The notes below the pieces were generated by a model. That model was given only the letters and a program-made list of their open reading frames with translations, ran no database searches and was not told the DNA's origin. Positions 26,603 to 34,797 of a stretch of DNA of 64,000 nt are shown piece by piece. Source of the stretch: Sphingosinicellaceae bacterium (GTDB lineage Bacteria; Pseudomonadota; Alphaproteobacteria; Sphingomonadales; Sphingomonadaceae); the NCBI GenBank assembly GCA_019285715.1, contig CP079108.1:3115001-3179000 (forward strand), in the 5' to 3' direction. Both the position numbers and the translations under genes were made by a program. Within the stretch, counting starts at the first letter, position 1. Each line of letters begins with the position of its first letter.

Positions 26603-27772
26603 TTGACGGTATTCGACGACTGGCGCGCCCGTTCGCCCTACTATGACGAGACCCACGAGGCCGTCGCCCAGTCGGTGCGGCGCTTCGTGGCGGCCGAGAT
26701 CGCTCCCAACATCGACCGCTGGGAAGCCGAGGGCGAACTGCCCCGTGACCTCCACCGCAAGGCCGCCGCGGCGGGCATCCTCGGGCTCAACTACCCGGAG
26801 GAATACGGCGGCCACTCCGACGGCTTCGACGTCTTCCACTCGCTGGTCCAGACCGAGGAGCTCGCCGCGGTCGGTGCGGGCGGGCTCGGTGCCTCATTGA
26901 TGACCCACGGCATCGGGCTGCCGCCGATCCTCGCACTCGGTTCCGAGGAGATGAAGCGGCGGATCGCGCCCGCGGTGCTGTCGGGCGACAAGATCATCGG
27001 GCTGGCGATCACCGAGCCGTCGGGCGGCTCCGACGTCGCGCAGCTCAAGACCACTGCGAAGCTGGTCGGCAACAAGTACGTCGTCAACGGCTCCAAAATG
27101 TTCATCACCTCGGGGATGCGCGCCGACTATCTGACCGTCGCGGTGCGGACCGGCGGCCCCGGTGCGGCGGGCGTCTCGCTGATGCTGGTCGAGACCGACC
27201 GGCCCGGCGTGTCGCGGACCCGGCTCGACAAGATGGGGTGGCGCTGCTCCGACACTGCGGCGATCTATTTCCAGGACGTCGAGGTCCCGCCGGAGAATTT
27301 GATCGGCCCCGAGAACGGCGGCTTCGCCGGCATCATGCGCAACTTCAACGGCGAACGGCTGGGCATGGCGCATGGCTGCTGCGCGATGGCGCGGACCGCG
27401 CTGGCCGAGGCGGTCGAATGGGCGACGACCCGCGAGACCTTCGGCAAGCGCCTCGCGCAGCACCAGTCGATCCGCATCAAGCTGGCCGATTGCGCCCGCC
27501 AGATCGCGGCGACGCAGGCGTGGGTCGACCTGTGCGCGTGGCAGATGCGCGCAGGTCGCGGCCTGCCCGCCGACTATGCGATGCTCAAGGTGCAGGCGAC
27601 CCGGATGCTGGAGAGCGTTGCGCGCGAGGCGGCACAGGTGCTCGGCGGCGCGAGCTACATCACCGGCTCCAAGGTCGAGCGCATTTACCGCGAGGTCCGC
27701 GTCAATGCGATCGGCGGGGGGTCGGAAGAAATCATGCTCGACCTCGCGGGACGACAACTCGGCTACACGTAA
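26603..27772 (+). CDS. Acyl-CoA dehydrogenase
   Basis: The 389-residue flavoenzyme shows the family segments GLAITEPSGGSDVAQLKTTA (FAD and substrate contacts), GSKMFITSGMRADYLTVAVRT, the DKMGWRCSDTAAIYFQDVEVP strand region split by the turn, and the C-terminal GGASYITGSKVERIYREVR. The position that holds the catalytic Glu in medium-chain enzymes reads AIGGGSEEIM, with Gly instead. NFNGERLGMA offers Glu251 at the place used by long-chain and isovaleryl-CoA dehydrogenases, so it probably belongs to that branch. The start is TTG at 26603, with GGGAGG buried in a hairpin. No other beta-oxidation gene is adjacent. Confidence 0.92.
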   Translation: MTVFDDWRARSPYYDETHEAVAQSVRRFVAAEIAPNIDRWEAEGELPRDLHRKAAAAGILGLNYPEEYGGHSDGFDVFHSLVQTEELAAVGAGGLGASLMTHGIGLPPILALGSEEMKRRIAPAVLSGDKIIGLAITEPSGGSDVAQLKTTAKLVGNKYVVNGSKMFITSGMRADYLTVAVRTGGPGAAGVSLMLVETDRPGVSRTRLDKMGWRCSDTAAIYFQDVEVPPENLIGPENGGFAGIMRNFNGERLGMAHGCCAMARTALAEAVEWATTRETFGKRLAQHQSIRIKLADCARQIAATQAWVDLCAWQMRAGRGLPADYAMLKVQATRMLESVAREAAQVLGGASYITGSKVERIYREVRVNAIGGGSEEIMLDLAGRQLGYT

Positions 27773-27794
27773 TGCGTACCAAAGGAAGACCGCG

Positions 27795-28529
27795 ATGACC
27801 CTGGCCTTGATCGTCGCCCTGCTCCAGGGAGCGGCCGCGGCTGCGCCCCCTGCCCCGCCGCCGGCGACCCTGACCGCGCCGCCGCTGCGCGCCACGGTGG
27901 CTCCGTGGCCAACCGCGGCACCGGCCGCGGCTCCGGCCCCGGCGCGCCGCTACCACGACCAGTTGTTCATCGCGCCGTCCGGGGAGCCGTTCCGGGCCGC
28001 GCGGGGTGAGCCGTACCCAGTGGATGTTTGGTTCGCGCGCGCCGATGCCAACCACGACGGCAAGCTGACCCGGACCGAGTTCCGGAAGGACTTCATGACC
28101 TATTTCGAGGTCCTCGACGTCAACCACGACGGCATCGTCGATGCCAAGGAGATCACCCGCTACGAGGAGGATCTGGTGCCCGAGGTCCGCGTCGGCTTCG
28201 GCAGCGGCCCCGAGTTTCGCCAGATGAGCCCGTCCGCCGGCCCAGACGGCGGCGACAGCGGCGGCGAGGAAGCCCCCGCCCAGTCCAAACGGGCGATGCC
28301 GGACCTGCCCCGCGGTGGCGGCCGCTACGGCCTGATCAACGCCCCGGAACCGGTGGTGTCGTGCGACACCGACCTCAACCGCCGCGTTACGTCGAGTGAA
28401 TACGCCGCCGCCGCCGACCGGCGCTTCAGCCTGCTCGACCCGGGTGAGATCGGCTATCTGACGCTGGCGACGCTGCCCAAGACACCGATCCAGGCGCGAG
28501 GGCAATTTCGCGTGACGAAGCCGAAATAA
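27795..28529 (+). CDS. Exported EF-hand calcium-binding protein
   Basis: ATG 27795 follows AAGGAAG by six bases. The 244-residue product has a short hydrophobic N-terminus (MTLALIVALLQGAAAAA) that can act as a signal sequence, a long Pro/Ala-rich linker, and then EF-hand loops: ADANHDGKLTRTEF (about residue 82), LDVNHDGIVDAKEI (about 109) and a degenerate CDTDLNRRVTSSEY (about 189). The first two have the D-x-N-x-D-G...E spacing needed for Ca2+ binding. The role is unknown. It starts 22 bases after the acyl-CoA dehydrogenase. Its last 104 bases overlap the end of the convergent gene at 28426-28926. Confidence 0.85.
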   Translation: MTLALIVALLQGAAAAAPPAPPPATLTAPPLRATVAPWPTAAPAAAPAPARRYHDQLFIAPSGEPFRAARGEPYPVDVWFARADANHDGKLTRTEFRKDFMTYFEVLDVNHDGIVDAKEITRYEEDLVPEVRVGFGSGPEFRQMSPSAGPDGGDSGGEEAPAQSKRAMPDLPRGGGRYGLINAPEPVVSCDTDLNRRVTSSEYAAAADRRFSLLDPGEIGYLTLATLPKTPIQARGQFRVTKPK

Positions 28530-28926
28530 AGCCGCCGAGCGCTGCGGCCAGCGGCAGCAGCACCGCCGTCCCCTCACGCCCGCACAGGGTCGCCAGCGCC
28601 GGTCCGGCGCGCTCCGGCGCATCGGCGTGGCGCAGGACATACAGCATCGCGCCCTCGTCGGGCAGCAGCAGCGCGCACGCCGGATCGCCGACGGTCAGCG
28701 GCCGCCCGGCATGGCGCGCCAGTCCGTGCAGCCAGCAGTGCAGCAGGTGTCCGACCCCGACCGCGTCGTCGCCCCAGCGCCGGTAGAGCGCGACCTCGAC
28801 CGCCCGGCAGCGCGGCCATGCCACCAGTATCCGGCGCAGCGACCACAGGATCAGCGCCTCGTCGGCGGGCAGTTCGGTCCAGCTGCCGCGGCGGGCTGGG
28901 CCGGTATCGCTGAATTCGACGTACAT
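28426..28926 (-). CDS. Hypothetical protein upstream of hslV
   Basis: The frame starts with ATG after AAGGAG at eight bases on the minus strand, a strong ribosome site that supports a real gene. The 166-residue product begins [20 protein letters not shown] and contains [28 protein letters not shown] split by a short turn, then a cysteine/histidine pair ([15 protein letters not shown]). I do not recognise the family. The last 35 or so residues lie over the end of the EF-hand gene and read like antisense, so a stop codon may have been lost. It is divergent from hslV. Confidence 0.6.
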   Translation of the reverse strand: MYVEFSDTGPARRGSWTELPADEALILWSLRRILVAWPRCRAVEVALYRRWGDDAVGVGHLLHCWLHGLARHAGRPLTVGDPACALLLPDEGAMLYVLRHADAPERAGPALATLCGREGTAVLLPLAAALGGFISASSREIALAPGSVSWAASPASDSRSHPGRAG

Positions 28927-29062
28927 GCGGAGACTCCTTCAGTCTCGCTATCATGCGCTGTTGCGAGGCATTTGCAAGAGTGTTTGGCGTCCCTCTTTCC
29001 GTCGGCGAGCGGCTTCCTACATTCAATCCAATCCCGCCCTTCAAACGAAAGCCACCCCAACT

Positions 29063-29611
29063 TTGAGCGATCCAACCAACTGGCACGGCACGACGATCGT
29101 GTCCGTGCGCAAGGACGGCAACGTCGTCATCGCCGGTGACGGCCAGGTGACGATGGGCCAGACGGTGATGAAGTCGAATGCCAAAAAGGTCCGCCGCCTC
29201 GGCGCGGGCGGCCTGGTGATCGGCGGCTTTGCCGGTGCCACCGCCGATGCCTTCACCCTGTTCGAGCGCCTCGAGGCCAAGCTCGAGCAGTATAACGGCC
29301 AGCTTACCCGCGCCGCCGTCGAGCTTGCCAAGGATTGGCGCACCGACCGCTACCTGCGCCGCCTCGAGGCGATGATGATCGTCGCCGACAAGGACGTGAC
29401 GCTGGTGCTGACCGGCACCGGCGACGTGCTCGAGCCCGAGAACGGCATCGCCGCGATCGGCTCCGGGGGCAACTATGCCCTCGCCGCTGCCCGCGCGCTC
29501 GCCGACAGCCCCCACGACGCCGAGGCGATCGCCCGGCGCGCCATGAAGATCGCGTCCGACGTCTGCGTCTACACCAACGAGAACGTCACGCTGGAGAGTA
29601 TCCCCGCATGA
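29063..29611 (+). CDS. hslV: ATP-dependent protease HslV, peptidase subunit
   Basis: The 182-residue product is a proteasome-type threonine peptidase that forms the double hexamer of HslVU. The start is taken as TTG 29063, giving MSDPTNWHG followed by the mature N-terminal Thr10 in [20 protein letters not shown], the same leader-plus-Thr design as other alphaproteobacterial HslV. Lys in [12 protein letters not shown] and the [14 protein letters not shown] segment are typical. No clear Shine-Dalgarno sequence precedes the TTG. The stop overlaps the hslU start by four bases (ATGA). Confidence 0.95.
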   Translation: MSDPTNWHGTTIVSVRKDGNVVIAGDGQVTMGQTVMKSNAKKVRRLGAGGLVIGGFAGATADAFTLFERLEAKLEQYNGQLTRAAVELAKDWRTDRYLRRLEAMMIVADKDVTLVLTGTGDVLEPENGIAAIGSGGNYALAAARALADSPHDAEAIARRAMKIASDVCVYTNENVTLESIPA

Positions 29612-30975
29612 GTGCCGCCACTCTGAACGTCGTCCCGCCCGTCGCCACCTCCCTCGACGGCGAGGACCCCAAGCCCTTCGATGCCCTGACCCCGACCCAG
29701 GTCGTGGCAGCGCTCGACCGCTACATCGTCGGCCAGAACGACGCCAAGCGCGCCGTCGCGGTCGCCCTGCGCAACCGCTGGCGCCGCCAGCGGCTCGGCG
29801 ACGACCTCCGCGACGAGGTCAGCCCGAAGAACATCCTGATGATCGGGCCGACGGGCTGCGGCAAGACCGAGATCAGCCGCCGCCTCGCCAAGCTGGCCGA
29901 CGCGCCGTTCCTAAAGATCGAGGCGACCAAGTTCACCGAGGTCGGCTATGTCGGCCGCGACGTCGACTCGATCATCCGCGACCTGGTGGAGGAGTCGATC
30001 CGCCTGGTCCGCGATGCCAAGCGCGCCGGGGTCAAGGAGAAGGCCGAGGAAGCCGCCGAGGCGCGGCTGCTCGACGTGCTGGTCGGCAAGGACGCCTCCG
30101 AGGCGACCCGGCTGGCCTTCCGCGACCGCTTCCGCTCCGGCTCCCTGAAAGGCCGGGAAGTGGAGATCGAGGTCGCCGACACCAGTGGCCAGAACATCGA
30201 CATCCCCGGCATGCAGCCCGGCCAGGTCGGCATGATCAACCTCAGCGACATGTTCGGCAAGGCGATGGGCGGCCGCACCAAGCGCCGCAAGATGAGCGTC
30301 GAGGCGGCGTGGGAAGTGCTGGTTGCCGAGGAGAGCGACAAGCGCCTCGACGACGAAGACATCCAGCGCGAAGCGGTGCGCTCCGCCGAGCAGAACGGCA
30401 TCGTCTTCCTCGACGAGGTCGACAAGATCGCGGTGTCGGACGTCCGCGGCGGCTCCGTGTCGCGTGAAGGTGTCCAGCGCGACCTGCTGCCGCTGATCGA
30501 GGGCACGACCGTCGCGACCAAATATGGCCCGGTGAAGACCGACCATATCCTGTTCATCGCGAGCGGCGCGTTCCACACCTCGAAGCCGTCGGACCTGCTG
30601 CCCGAACTGCAGGGCCGGCTGCCGATCCGGGTCGAGCTCAAGGGCCTGACCCGCGAAGACTTCGAGGCGATCCTGACCGACACCGAGGCGTCGCTGATCC
30701 GGCAGTACACCGGGCTTCTGGGTACCGAGGGCGTCAAGCTTGAGCTGACCCGCGACGGCATCTCCGCGATCGCGCGCATCGCCGCCGAGGTCAACGATTC
30801 GGTCGAGAACATCGGCGCCCGGCGGCTCCAGACGATCATGGAGAAGCTGCTTGAGTCGGTGAGCTTCGACGCGAGCGAGCGTTCGGGCGAGACGGTGACC
30901 GTCGATGCGGCGTACGTCGAGCGCGAGCTCGGCAGCATCGCGCGGGATACGGACCTGTCGAAGTTCATCCTGTGA
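29608..30975 (+). CDS. hslU: ATP-dependent protease HslU, ATPase subunit
   Basis: The 455-residue AAA+ unfoldase feeds substrates into HslV. The Walker A loop GPTGCGKTE (about residue 80), the pore loop [14 protein letters not shown], an I-domain of about 130 residues, Walker [14 protein letters not shown] (about 265) and the C-terminal [13 protein letters not shown] sensor region ending LSKFIL are all present. The last residues insert into HslV in the active complex. Length and order match the family; the gene is translationally coupled to hslV. Confidence 0.97.
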   Translation: MSAATLNVVPPVATSLDGEDPKPFDALTPTQVVAALDRYIVGQNDAKRAVAVALRNRWRRQRLGDDLRDEVSPKNILMIGPTGCGKTEISRRLAKLADAPFLKIEATKFTEVGYVGRDVDSIIRDLVEESIRLVRDAKRAGVKEKAEEAAEARLLDVLVGKDASEATRLAFRDRFRSGSLKGREVEIEVADTSGQNIDIPGMQPGQVGMINLSDMFGKAMGGRTKRRKMSVEAAWEVLVAEESDKRLDDEDIQREAVRSAEQNGIVFLDEVDKIAVSDVRGGSVSREGVQRDLLPLIEGTTVATKYGPVKTDHILFIASGAFHTSKPSDLLPELQGRLPIRVELKGLTREDFEAILTDTEASLIRQYTGLLGTEGVKLELTRDGISAIARIAAEVNDSVENIGARRLQTIMEKLLESVSFDASERSGETVTVDAAYVERELGSIARDTDLSKFIL

Positions 30976-31067
30976 GCCGAGGGGGTGCGGGCCCGCGAGG
31001 GCCCGTGCCCCTTACTCCCTCCGAAAGCAGGAGCGGCAAGCAGCCCCCGGCGTGGCGTCGCGCACAG

Positions 31068-31171
31068 CCCCCCATTGTCATCCCGGGCTTGACCCGGGAC
31101 CCAGCTAACCCAGCGCTCGGACTCCAGACGAAGCTGGGTCCCGGGTCGAGCCCGGGATGACAATTGGGGGG
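31068..31171. repeat. Large imperfect palindrome, intergenic repeat
   Basis: The arms at 31068-31106 and 31132-31171 are near-perfect inverted copies: CCCGGGCTTGACCCGGGACC on the left matches the complement of CCCGGGTCGAGCCCGGGATG on the right, with a 25-base centre. It lies 92 bases after hslU and just before the convergent HTH gene. Such elements, recognisable when translated as 'CHPGLDPG', are frequent in intergenic DNA of alphaproteobacteria, so it could act as a bidirectional terminator or a REP-like repeat. Confidence 0.85.
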
Positions 31172-31206
31172 AGTGGGCGACACGAGGCGCCGTCCGAACC
31201 TCGCCC

Positions 31207-31833
31207 TCACTCGTCCCCCGCTTCGCGCCGCAGCCGCGTCCGCACCGCCTGGGAGCGCGCAAAGCTCGTCGCATCGAGGGGCTTCCAGCTGACGGTGCCG
31301 GTGCAGTGCCGGGCGTTCTCGCGCCGGGTCTCGGGTCCGCCGTTGGCCCGGCGCTCGTTCTGCGCGCGGTTCTCGATGGCCTGGCGCAGGTTGTAGTCGA
31401 AGCTCGCGACGATCCCGTCGAGCGTGTCCGGATTGCTCGTCAGCGCCTTCTGGAAATGCTGGGCGACCTGGACGCGTATGCGCTCGACGAACACGCGCAT
31501 CTTGTGCTTCCCGGAATCGCGCAGGGCCCAATGCCACATGCGCTCGGCGACATCGGTCGGCTCGATCTGCTCGGCGAACGCGCTCGCTTCCCGTCGCCCC
31601 TGGCCGGCGCCCTTGTCGTACTGGCGCAGGATCATCGAGAGCAGCTGGTTGTCGTAGCGGACCGTCTCGACACAGGGCTTGCCGTGATAGAGCCGAGTTT
31701 CCGGTGTGCCGTTGATCGCCCGGTCGAAAGCGATCGACCGCAGCCCCGCGATCCCGGCGTCGAGCGCCGCATCCCAGGCGCGCCGAAAGCTTGCGGCACC
31801 GGGCGCAGCGCGCAGGTGGTATGCCCCCATCAC
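31207..31833 (-). CDS. HTH domain protein, terminase-small-subunit-like, 5' end probably damaged
   Basis: The frame from ATG 31833 encodes 208 residues: GAYHLRAAPGAASFRRAWDAALDAG, then FDRAINGTPETRLYHG and a basic C-terminus. The same frame stays open upstream to 31989 and there encodes a typical HTH start (GGWTPERQRGFIAHLAATG), but it contains no ATG, GTG or TTG except GTG 31836. Upstream at 31999 a GTG begins VNDLNPYPSAGDP in another frame, which would join the HTH frame if one base were lost or gained near 31965. The gene is thus probably frameshifted. The architecture matches the second HTH gene at 48877-49674. Function unknown; possibly a DNA-binding regulator. Confidence 0.65.
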   Translation of the reverse strand: MMGAYHLRAAPGAASFRRAWDAALDAGIAGLRSIAFDRAINGTPETRLYHGKPCVETVRYDNQLLSMILRQYDKGAGQGRREASAFAEQIEPTDVAERMWHWALRDSGKHKMRVFVERIRVQVAQHFQKALTSNPDTLDGIVASFDYNLRQAIENRAQNERRANGGPETRRENARHCTGTVSWKPLDATSFARSQAVRTRLRREAGDE

Positions 31834-32001
31834 CGACAGCCCGATCGCATCGACCGACGCGGTGACGTTCCCGGTCGCGGCCAGATGCGCGATGAAGCCC
31901 CGTTGCCGTTCAGGGGTCCAGCCGCCACGGCGCGACTGCCGTGGGACGGGGTCGAAGCCGGGGATCGCCGGCGCTGGGATACGGGTTCAGATCATTCACG
32001 T

Positions 32002-32030
32002 TTTATAACCCGTTTGGTTTTATTTGTCAA
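32002..32030 (-). promoter_or_regulatory. Sigma-70-like promoter of the HTH gene
   Basis: On the minus strand TTGACA (32025-32030) and TATAAA (32002-32007) are exactly 17 bases apart, a near-consensus housekeeping promoter and unusual for this GC-rich genome. Transcription should start near 31995, just at the GTG that begins the VNDLNPYPSA peptide, which suggests a very short leader. Confidence 0.65.
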
Positions 32031-32474
32031 GATGCGCGGTCGTGACGATGAGCCGGGATGAAGCGGGCGCTGGCGGCCGGCTTGCCGCAGACAGGGGGCG
32101 ACGACGGAGGGCGTCGCAAATATTCATGACGGGGTCCGTTAAGCTATTGCACACTTTGTTCTTTTGTTGCACCTACGAAACGGTCAACGAAGGGGGGGTG
32201 CCGTGATGTTGTCGCGCTGGACCGCACGAGAAGCCGAGCGACAACCGCGATCGCCGCGAGGCGCCCGCCGCTAGGGTCGCCCCCAGCTCGGGCCGCCCAA
32301 CACGCAATCGCAACAGGCAACGCTGGTCGGGCTCCGTCCGGGGGCTGCACGGCTGCGCCCAAGCGCTCCTCCCAAGGCGCGCTGATGCTGCCCTAGGTCG
32401 ATCGCCAATCCTGGCGCCGATCCTGGCTGGGGCTGTCGATTGCCGATGTTTCATCGAAGAGGTTTTCTGTTTCC

Positions 32475-32525
32475 AAGTACTTCTACGTGTTATTACCTAA
32501 GCCACGTATGACTACGTAAGTACTT
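32475..32525. promoter_or_regulatory. Pair of identical 8-bp palindromes, candidate operator
   Basis: AAGTACTT occurs at 32475-32482 and again at 32518-32525, 43 bases apart, about four helical turns. Each copy is a perfect dyad, and ACGT tetramers lie between and beside them. Two such sites on the same face of the helix, 120-170 bases before the metalloprotease start, look like binding sites of a dimeric regulator. Confidence 0.45.
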
Positions 32526-32590
32526 GATCATTTCGGAATAGTAACTCTTCGTTGTGTTGTTGGGTCTATATCTCCTGACTGAAGGCACAG

Positions 32591-32634
32591 TCCACCGTTG
32601 GGGTGGAAGCTGACGCGGGGTCAGCTCCTTAAGG
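32591..32634 (+). promoter_or_regulatory. Two abutting hairpins and a palindrome in the metalloprotease leader
   Basis: TCCACC-GTTGG-GGTGGA (32591-32607) is followed without a gap by AGCTGAC-GCGGG-GTCAGCT (32608-32626) and then by the palindrome CCTTAAGG (32627-32634). All stems are perfect and both loops are five bases. GGAG of the metalloprotease ribosome site begins three bases later. The arrangement suggests mRNA stabilisation or translational control. Confidence 0.6.
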
Positions 32635-32647
32635 GCGGAGAAGTCAG

Positions 32648-33442
32648 ATGAACATTTCCAAGAATCTTCTGAAGAACGCCGCTGTACTCTTGATGGGTGC
32701 TGGCGCGGTCTGCAGCGCGACGACTTCGGCCAGTGCCACCAATGCACGCAATTGGAATGGGTACACCTGGGCCCGCAGCGGCAACCTGAGCATTCAGCTG
32801 GTCAACAATACCAGCGCCAAATGGACGCCTTACCTGGAGACGGCCGCCAGTCAGTGGTCGGCAGCAGCCAACATCGACTATCGGGTTGTCACCGGTCCGA
32901 CCGTCGATGCTTCGGTCTGCTCACCGTCGTACGGCGTCATCGAAGTCTGCAGCGCCAACTACGGCAAGACCGGCTGGATCGGCATGACCAACGTCTACAC
33001 CAGCGGCGGCCACGTCGTCATGGCGACCGTGCGCTACAACGACTATTACGCCTCGACGAGCGCTTGGTATGCCAGCGACGCCTGGTACACCAACACCTCG
33101 TGCCACGAGCTCGGCCATGCGCTTGGCCTGACCCACCAGGACTCGGTCAAGAACAACGCCAACTCGGGCAGCTGCCTCGACTCGACCAACGATCCCAGCG
33201 GCACCAAGTCCGGCTATGGCCCGACCACGGACCTCGCTCCCGGCAGCATGGACCTTGCGGCGCTGGCCGACATCTACAAGACGCCGTCGGGCACCCAGCT
33301 CGCCAGCACCAGCTTCACGATGTCGTCGGACGGTTCGTTCGTTCCCGAGCCGGCGGCCTGGGCGATGATGCTGGTCGGTTTCGGCATGGTCGGCAGCACC
33401 ATGCGCCGCCGCTCGCAGCGCACGACGATGGTTACCGCCTGA
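32648..33442 (+). CDS. Secreted zinc metalloprotease with PEPxxWA C-terminal sorting signal
   Basis: The 264-residue product has a signal peptide (MNISKNLLKNAAVLLMGAGA...SASA), a metzincin zinc-binding motif HELGHALGLTH (about residues 153-163, H-E-x-x-H-x-x-G-x-x-H) and a C-terminus VPEPAAWAMMLVGFGMVG followed by MRRRSQR. The last is the PEP-CTERM variant common in sphingomonads: PEP box, hydrophobic helix, basic end, processed by an exosortase at the outer surface. A downstream Met (GSMDLAALADIY) may form the Met-turn. The enzyme is probably surface-held and then released. ATG 32648 follows GGAG. No exosortase gene lies in the window. Confidence 0.88.
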   Translation: MNISKNLLKNAAVLLMGAGAVCSATTSASATNARNWNGYTWARSGNLSIQLVNNTSAKWTPYLETAASQWSAAANIDYRVVTGPTVDASVCSPSYGVIEVCSANYGKTGWIGMTNVYTSGGHVVMATVRYNDYYASTSAWYASDAWYTNTSCHELGHALGLTHQDSVKNNANSGSCLDSTNDPSGTKSGYGPTTDLAPGSMDLAALADIYKTPSGTQLASTSFTMSSDGSFVPEPAAWAMMLVGFGMVGSTMRRRSQRTTMVTA

Positions 33443-33451
33443 TCAAGGCTC

Positions 33452-33480
33452 CCGCCGGGTTGGGCCCACCAACCCGGCGG
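33452..33480. terminator. Strong stem-loop between convergent genes
   Basis: CCGCCGGGTTGG (33452-33463) and CCAACCCGGCGG (33469-33480) form a perfect 12-bp stem with a five-base loop, ten bases after the metalloprotease stop and 17 before the stop of the convergent transporter. It probably ends transcription from both sides, though no T-run is present. Confidence 0.65.
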
Positions 33481-33496
33481 TCCCGGGCCCCGGGCG

Positions 33497-34768
33497 TCAG
33501 TCTTCGATCAGGCAGGCGTCCCGGGTGTCAGGCAGCAGCAGCGCCGCAACCAGCGACACGCCGATCATCGCGCTGACATACCAGAAGAAGCCGGCCTCAT
33601 GGCCGGCTTTTTTGAACCACAAGGCGACGTATTCCGCGGTGCCGCCGAACAGCGATACCGACACCGCGTAGGGCAGTCCGACACCGAGCGCGCGGACCGC
33701 GGCCGGGAACAGCTCGGCCTTCACCAATCCCGAGATCGACGTGTAGCAGCTGAGCACGGTCAGCGCCGCGAGGATCAGCAGGAACCCGTCGCGCTGGCTG
33801 CCGGCGTGGCCGAGCGCGGTCAGCACCGGCACCGTGCCGAGGATACCCAGCACGCCGAACGCGATCAGCAGCGGGCGCCGGCCGATCCGGTCGGACAGCG
33901 CCCCGAACAGCGGCTGCAGCAGCAAATAGCCAAGCAGCGTCGCGGCACTGGTCGCACTCGCTTCCGCCTTGGTCCAACCGGCGGAATTAACCAGGAATTT
34001 CTGCATGTACGTCGTGAACGTATAGAAGGCGAGGCTGCCGCCGGCGCCGAGCATGACGACCAGCAGCACCGACCGGCGATGCACCCACAACCGTGCGAAC
34101 AGCTCGCTCCGGGCCTGCGCCGGAACCGCCTGGAAAGCCTCGGTCTCGGCGATGCCGCGCCGCAGCCACAAGGCTACCAGCGCGCCCAGCGACCCGATCG
34201 CGAAGGGGATGCGCCAGCCCCAGTCCGACAGCTCCGCGTCGCTCAGGTGCTGCTGGAGCAGCACCACCACGCCGAGCGCCAGCAGCTGCCCGCCGATCAG
34301 CGTAACATATTGGAAACTAGCGGCAAAACCGCGGTTCCGCTTCCCAGCAATCTCGCTCATGTAGGTCGCCGAGGCACCGTACTCGCCGCCCACCGACAAC
34401 CCCTGGAGTAGCCGCGCCAGGACCAGGATGGTCGGCGCCGCGACCCCGATGCTGCCGAAGCCGGGACACAGCGCGACGATGGCCGAGCCGCTCGCCATCA
34501 GTAGCACCGACAGGCTGAGCGCCGCCTTGCGGCCGTGGCGGTCGGCATAGACCCCGAGCCACCAGCCGCCGACCGGGCGCATCAGAAAGCCGATCGCGAA
34601 CACCGCCGCGGTGTTCAGCAACTGCGCGGTAGGATCGCCCTCGGGGAAGAAGACATGCGCGAAATACAGCGACAATGCCGAATAAGCGTAGAAATCATAC
34701 CATTCGACAAGATTGCCGATCGACCCGCCGACCAGCGAGCGGACCCGTGAAACGCCCCCTGATGCCAT
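33497..34768 (-). CDS. MHS-family MFS transporter (KgtP/ProP-like)
   Basis: The 423-residue product has 12 predicted helices and the metabolite:H+ symporter signature: GGSIGNLVEWYDFYAYSALS at the N-terminus, GFLMRPVGGWWLGVYADRHGRK (motif A, quoted only to show the RPVGG...DRHGRK pattern), and LQGLSVGGEYGASATYMSEIA split over helix 4. This subfamily imports dicarboxylates, 2-oxoglutarate or osmolytes with protons. The substrate is open. ATG 34768 was chosen; a TTG at 34783 would add MASGG, a duplicate of the first five residues. It is convergent with the metalloprotease. Confidence 0.88.
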   Translation of the reverse strand: MASGGVSRVRSLVGGSIGNLVEWYDFYAYSALSLYFAHVFFPEGDPTAQLLNTAAVFAIGFLMRPVGGWWLGVYADRHGRKAALSLSVLLMASGSAIVALCPGFGSIGVAAPTILVLARLLQGLSVGGEYGASATYMSEIAGKRNRGFAASFQYVTLIGGQLLALGVVVLLQQHLSDAELSDWGWRIPFAIGSLGALVALWLRRGIAETEAFQAVPAQARSELFARLWVHRRSVLLVVMLGAGGSLAFYTFTTYMQKFLVNSAGWTKAEASATSAATLLGYLLLQPLFGALSDRIGRRPLLIAFGVLGILGTVPVLTALGHAGSQRDGFLLILAALTVLSCYTSISGLVKAELFPAAVRALGVGLPYAVSVSLFGGTAEYVALWFKKAGHEAGFFWYVSAMIGVSLVAALLLPDTRDACLIED

Positions 34769-34797
34769 CCCCCCGGAGGCCAAGGTCTAGTCGCGCA

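Larger units (their letters stand above)
31834..32647. other. Long gap before the metalloprotease
   Basis: Of these 814 bases, 31834-31999 are the lost 5' part of the HTH gene and 32002-32030 its promoter. Between 32040 and 32460 I see no gene; frames there are short and have no recognisable sequence. From 32460 the DNA becomes AT-rich and holds paired palindromes and tandem hairpins, listed separately, in front of the metalloprotease. Confidence 0.6.

Noticed and set aside
30965-31537. Minus-strand frame with CHPGLDPGPS-like translation
   Set aside because: This is the translation of the palindromic repeat at 31068-31171 joined to antisense of the HTH gene, not a protein.
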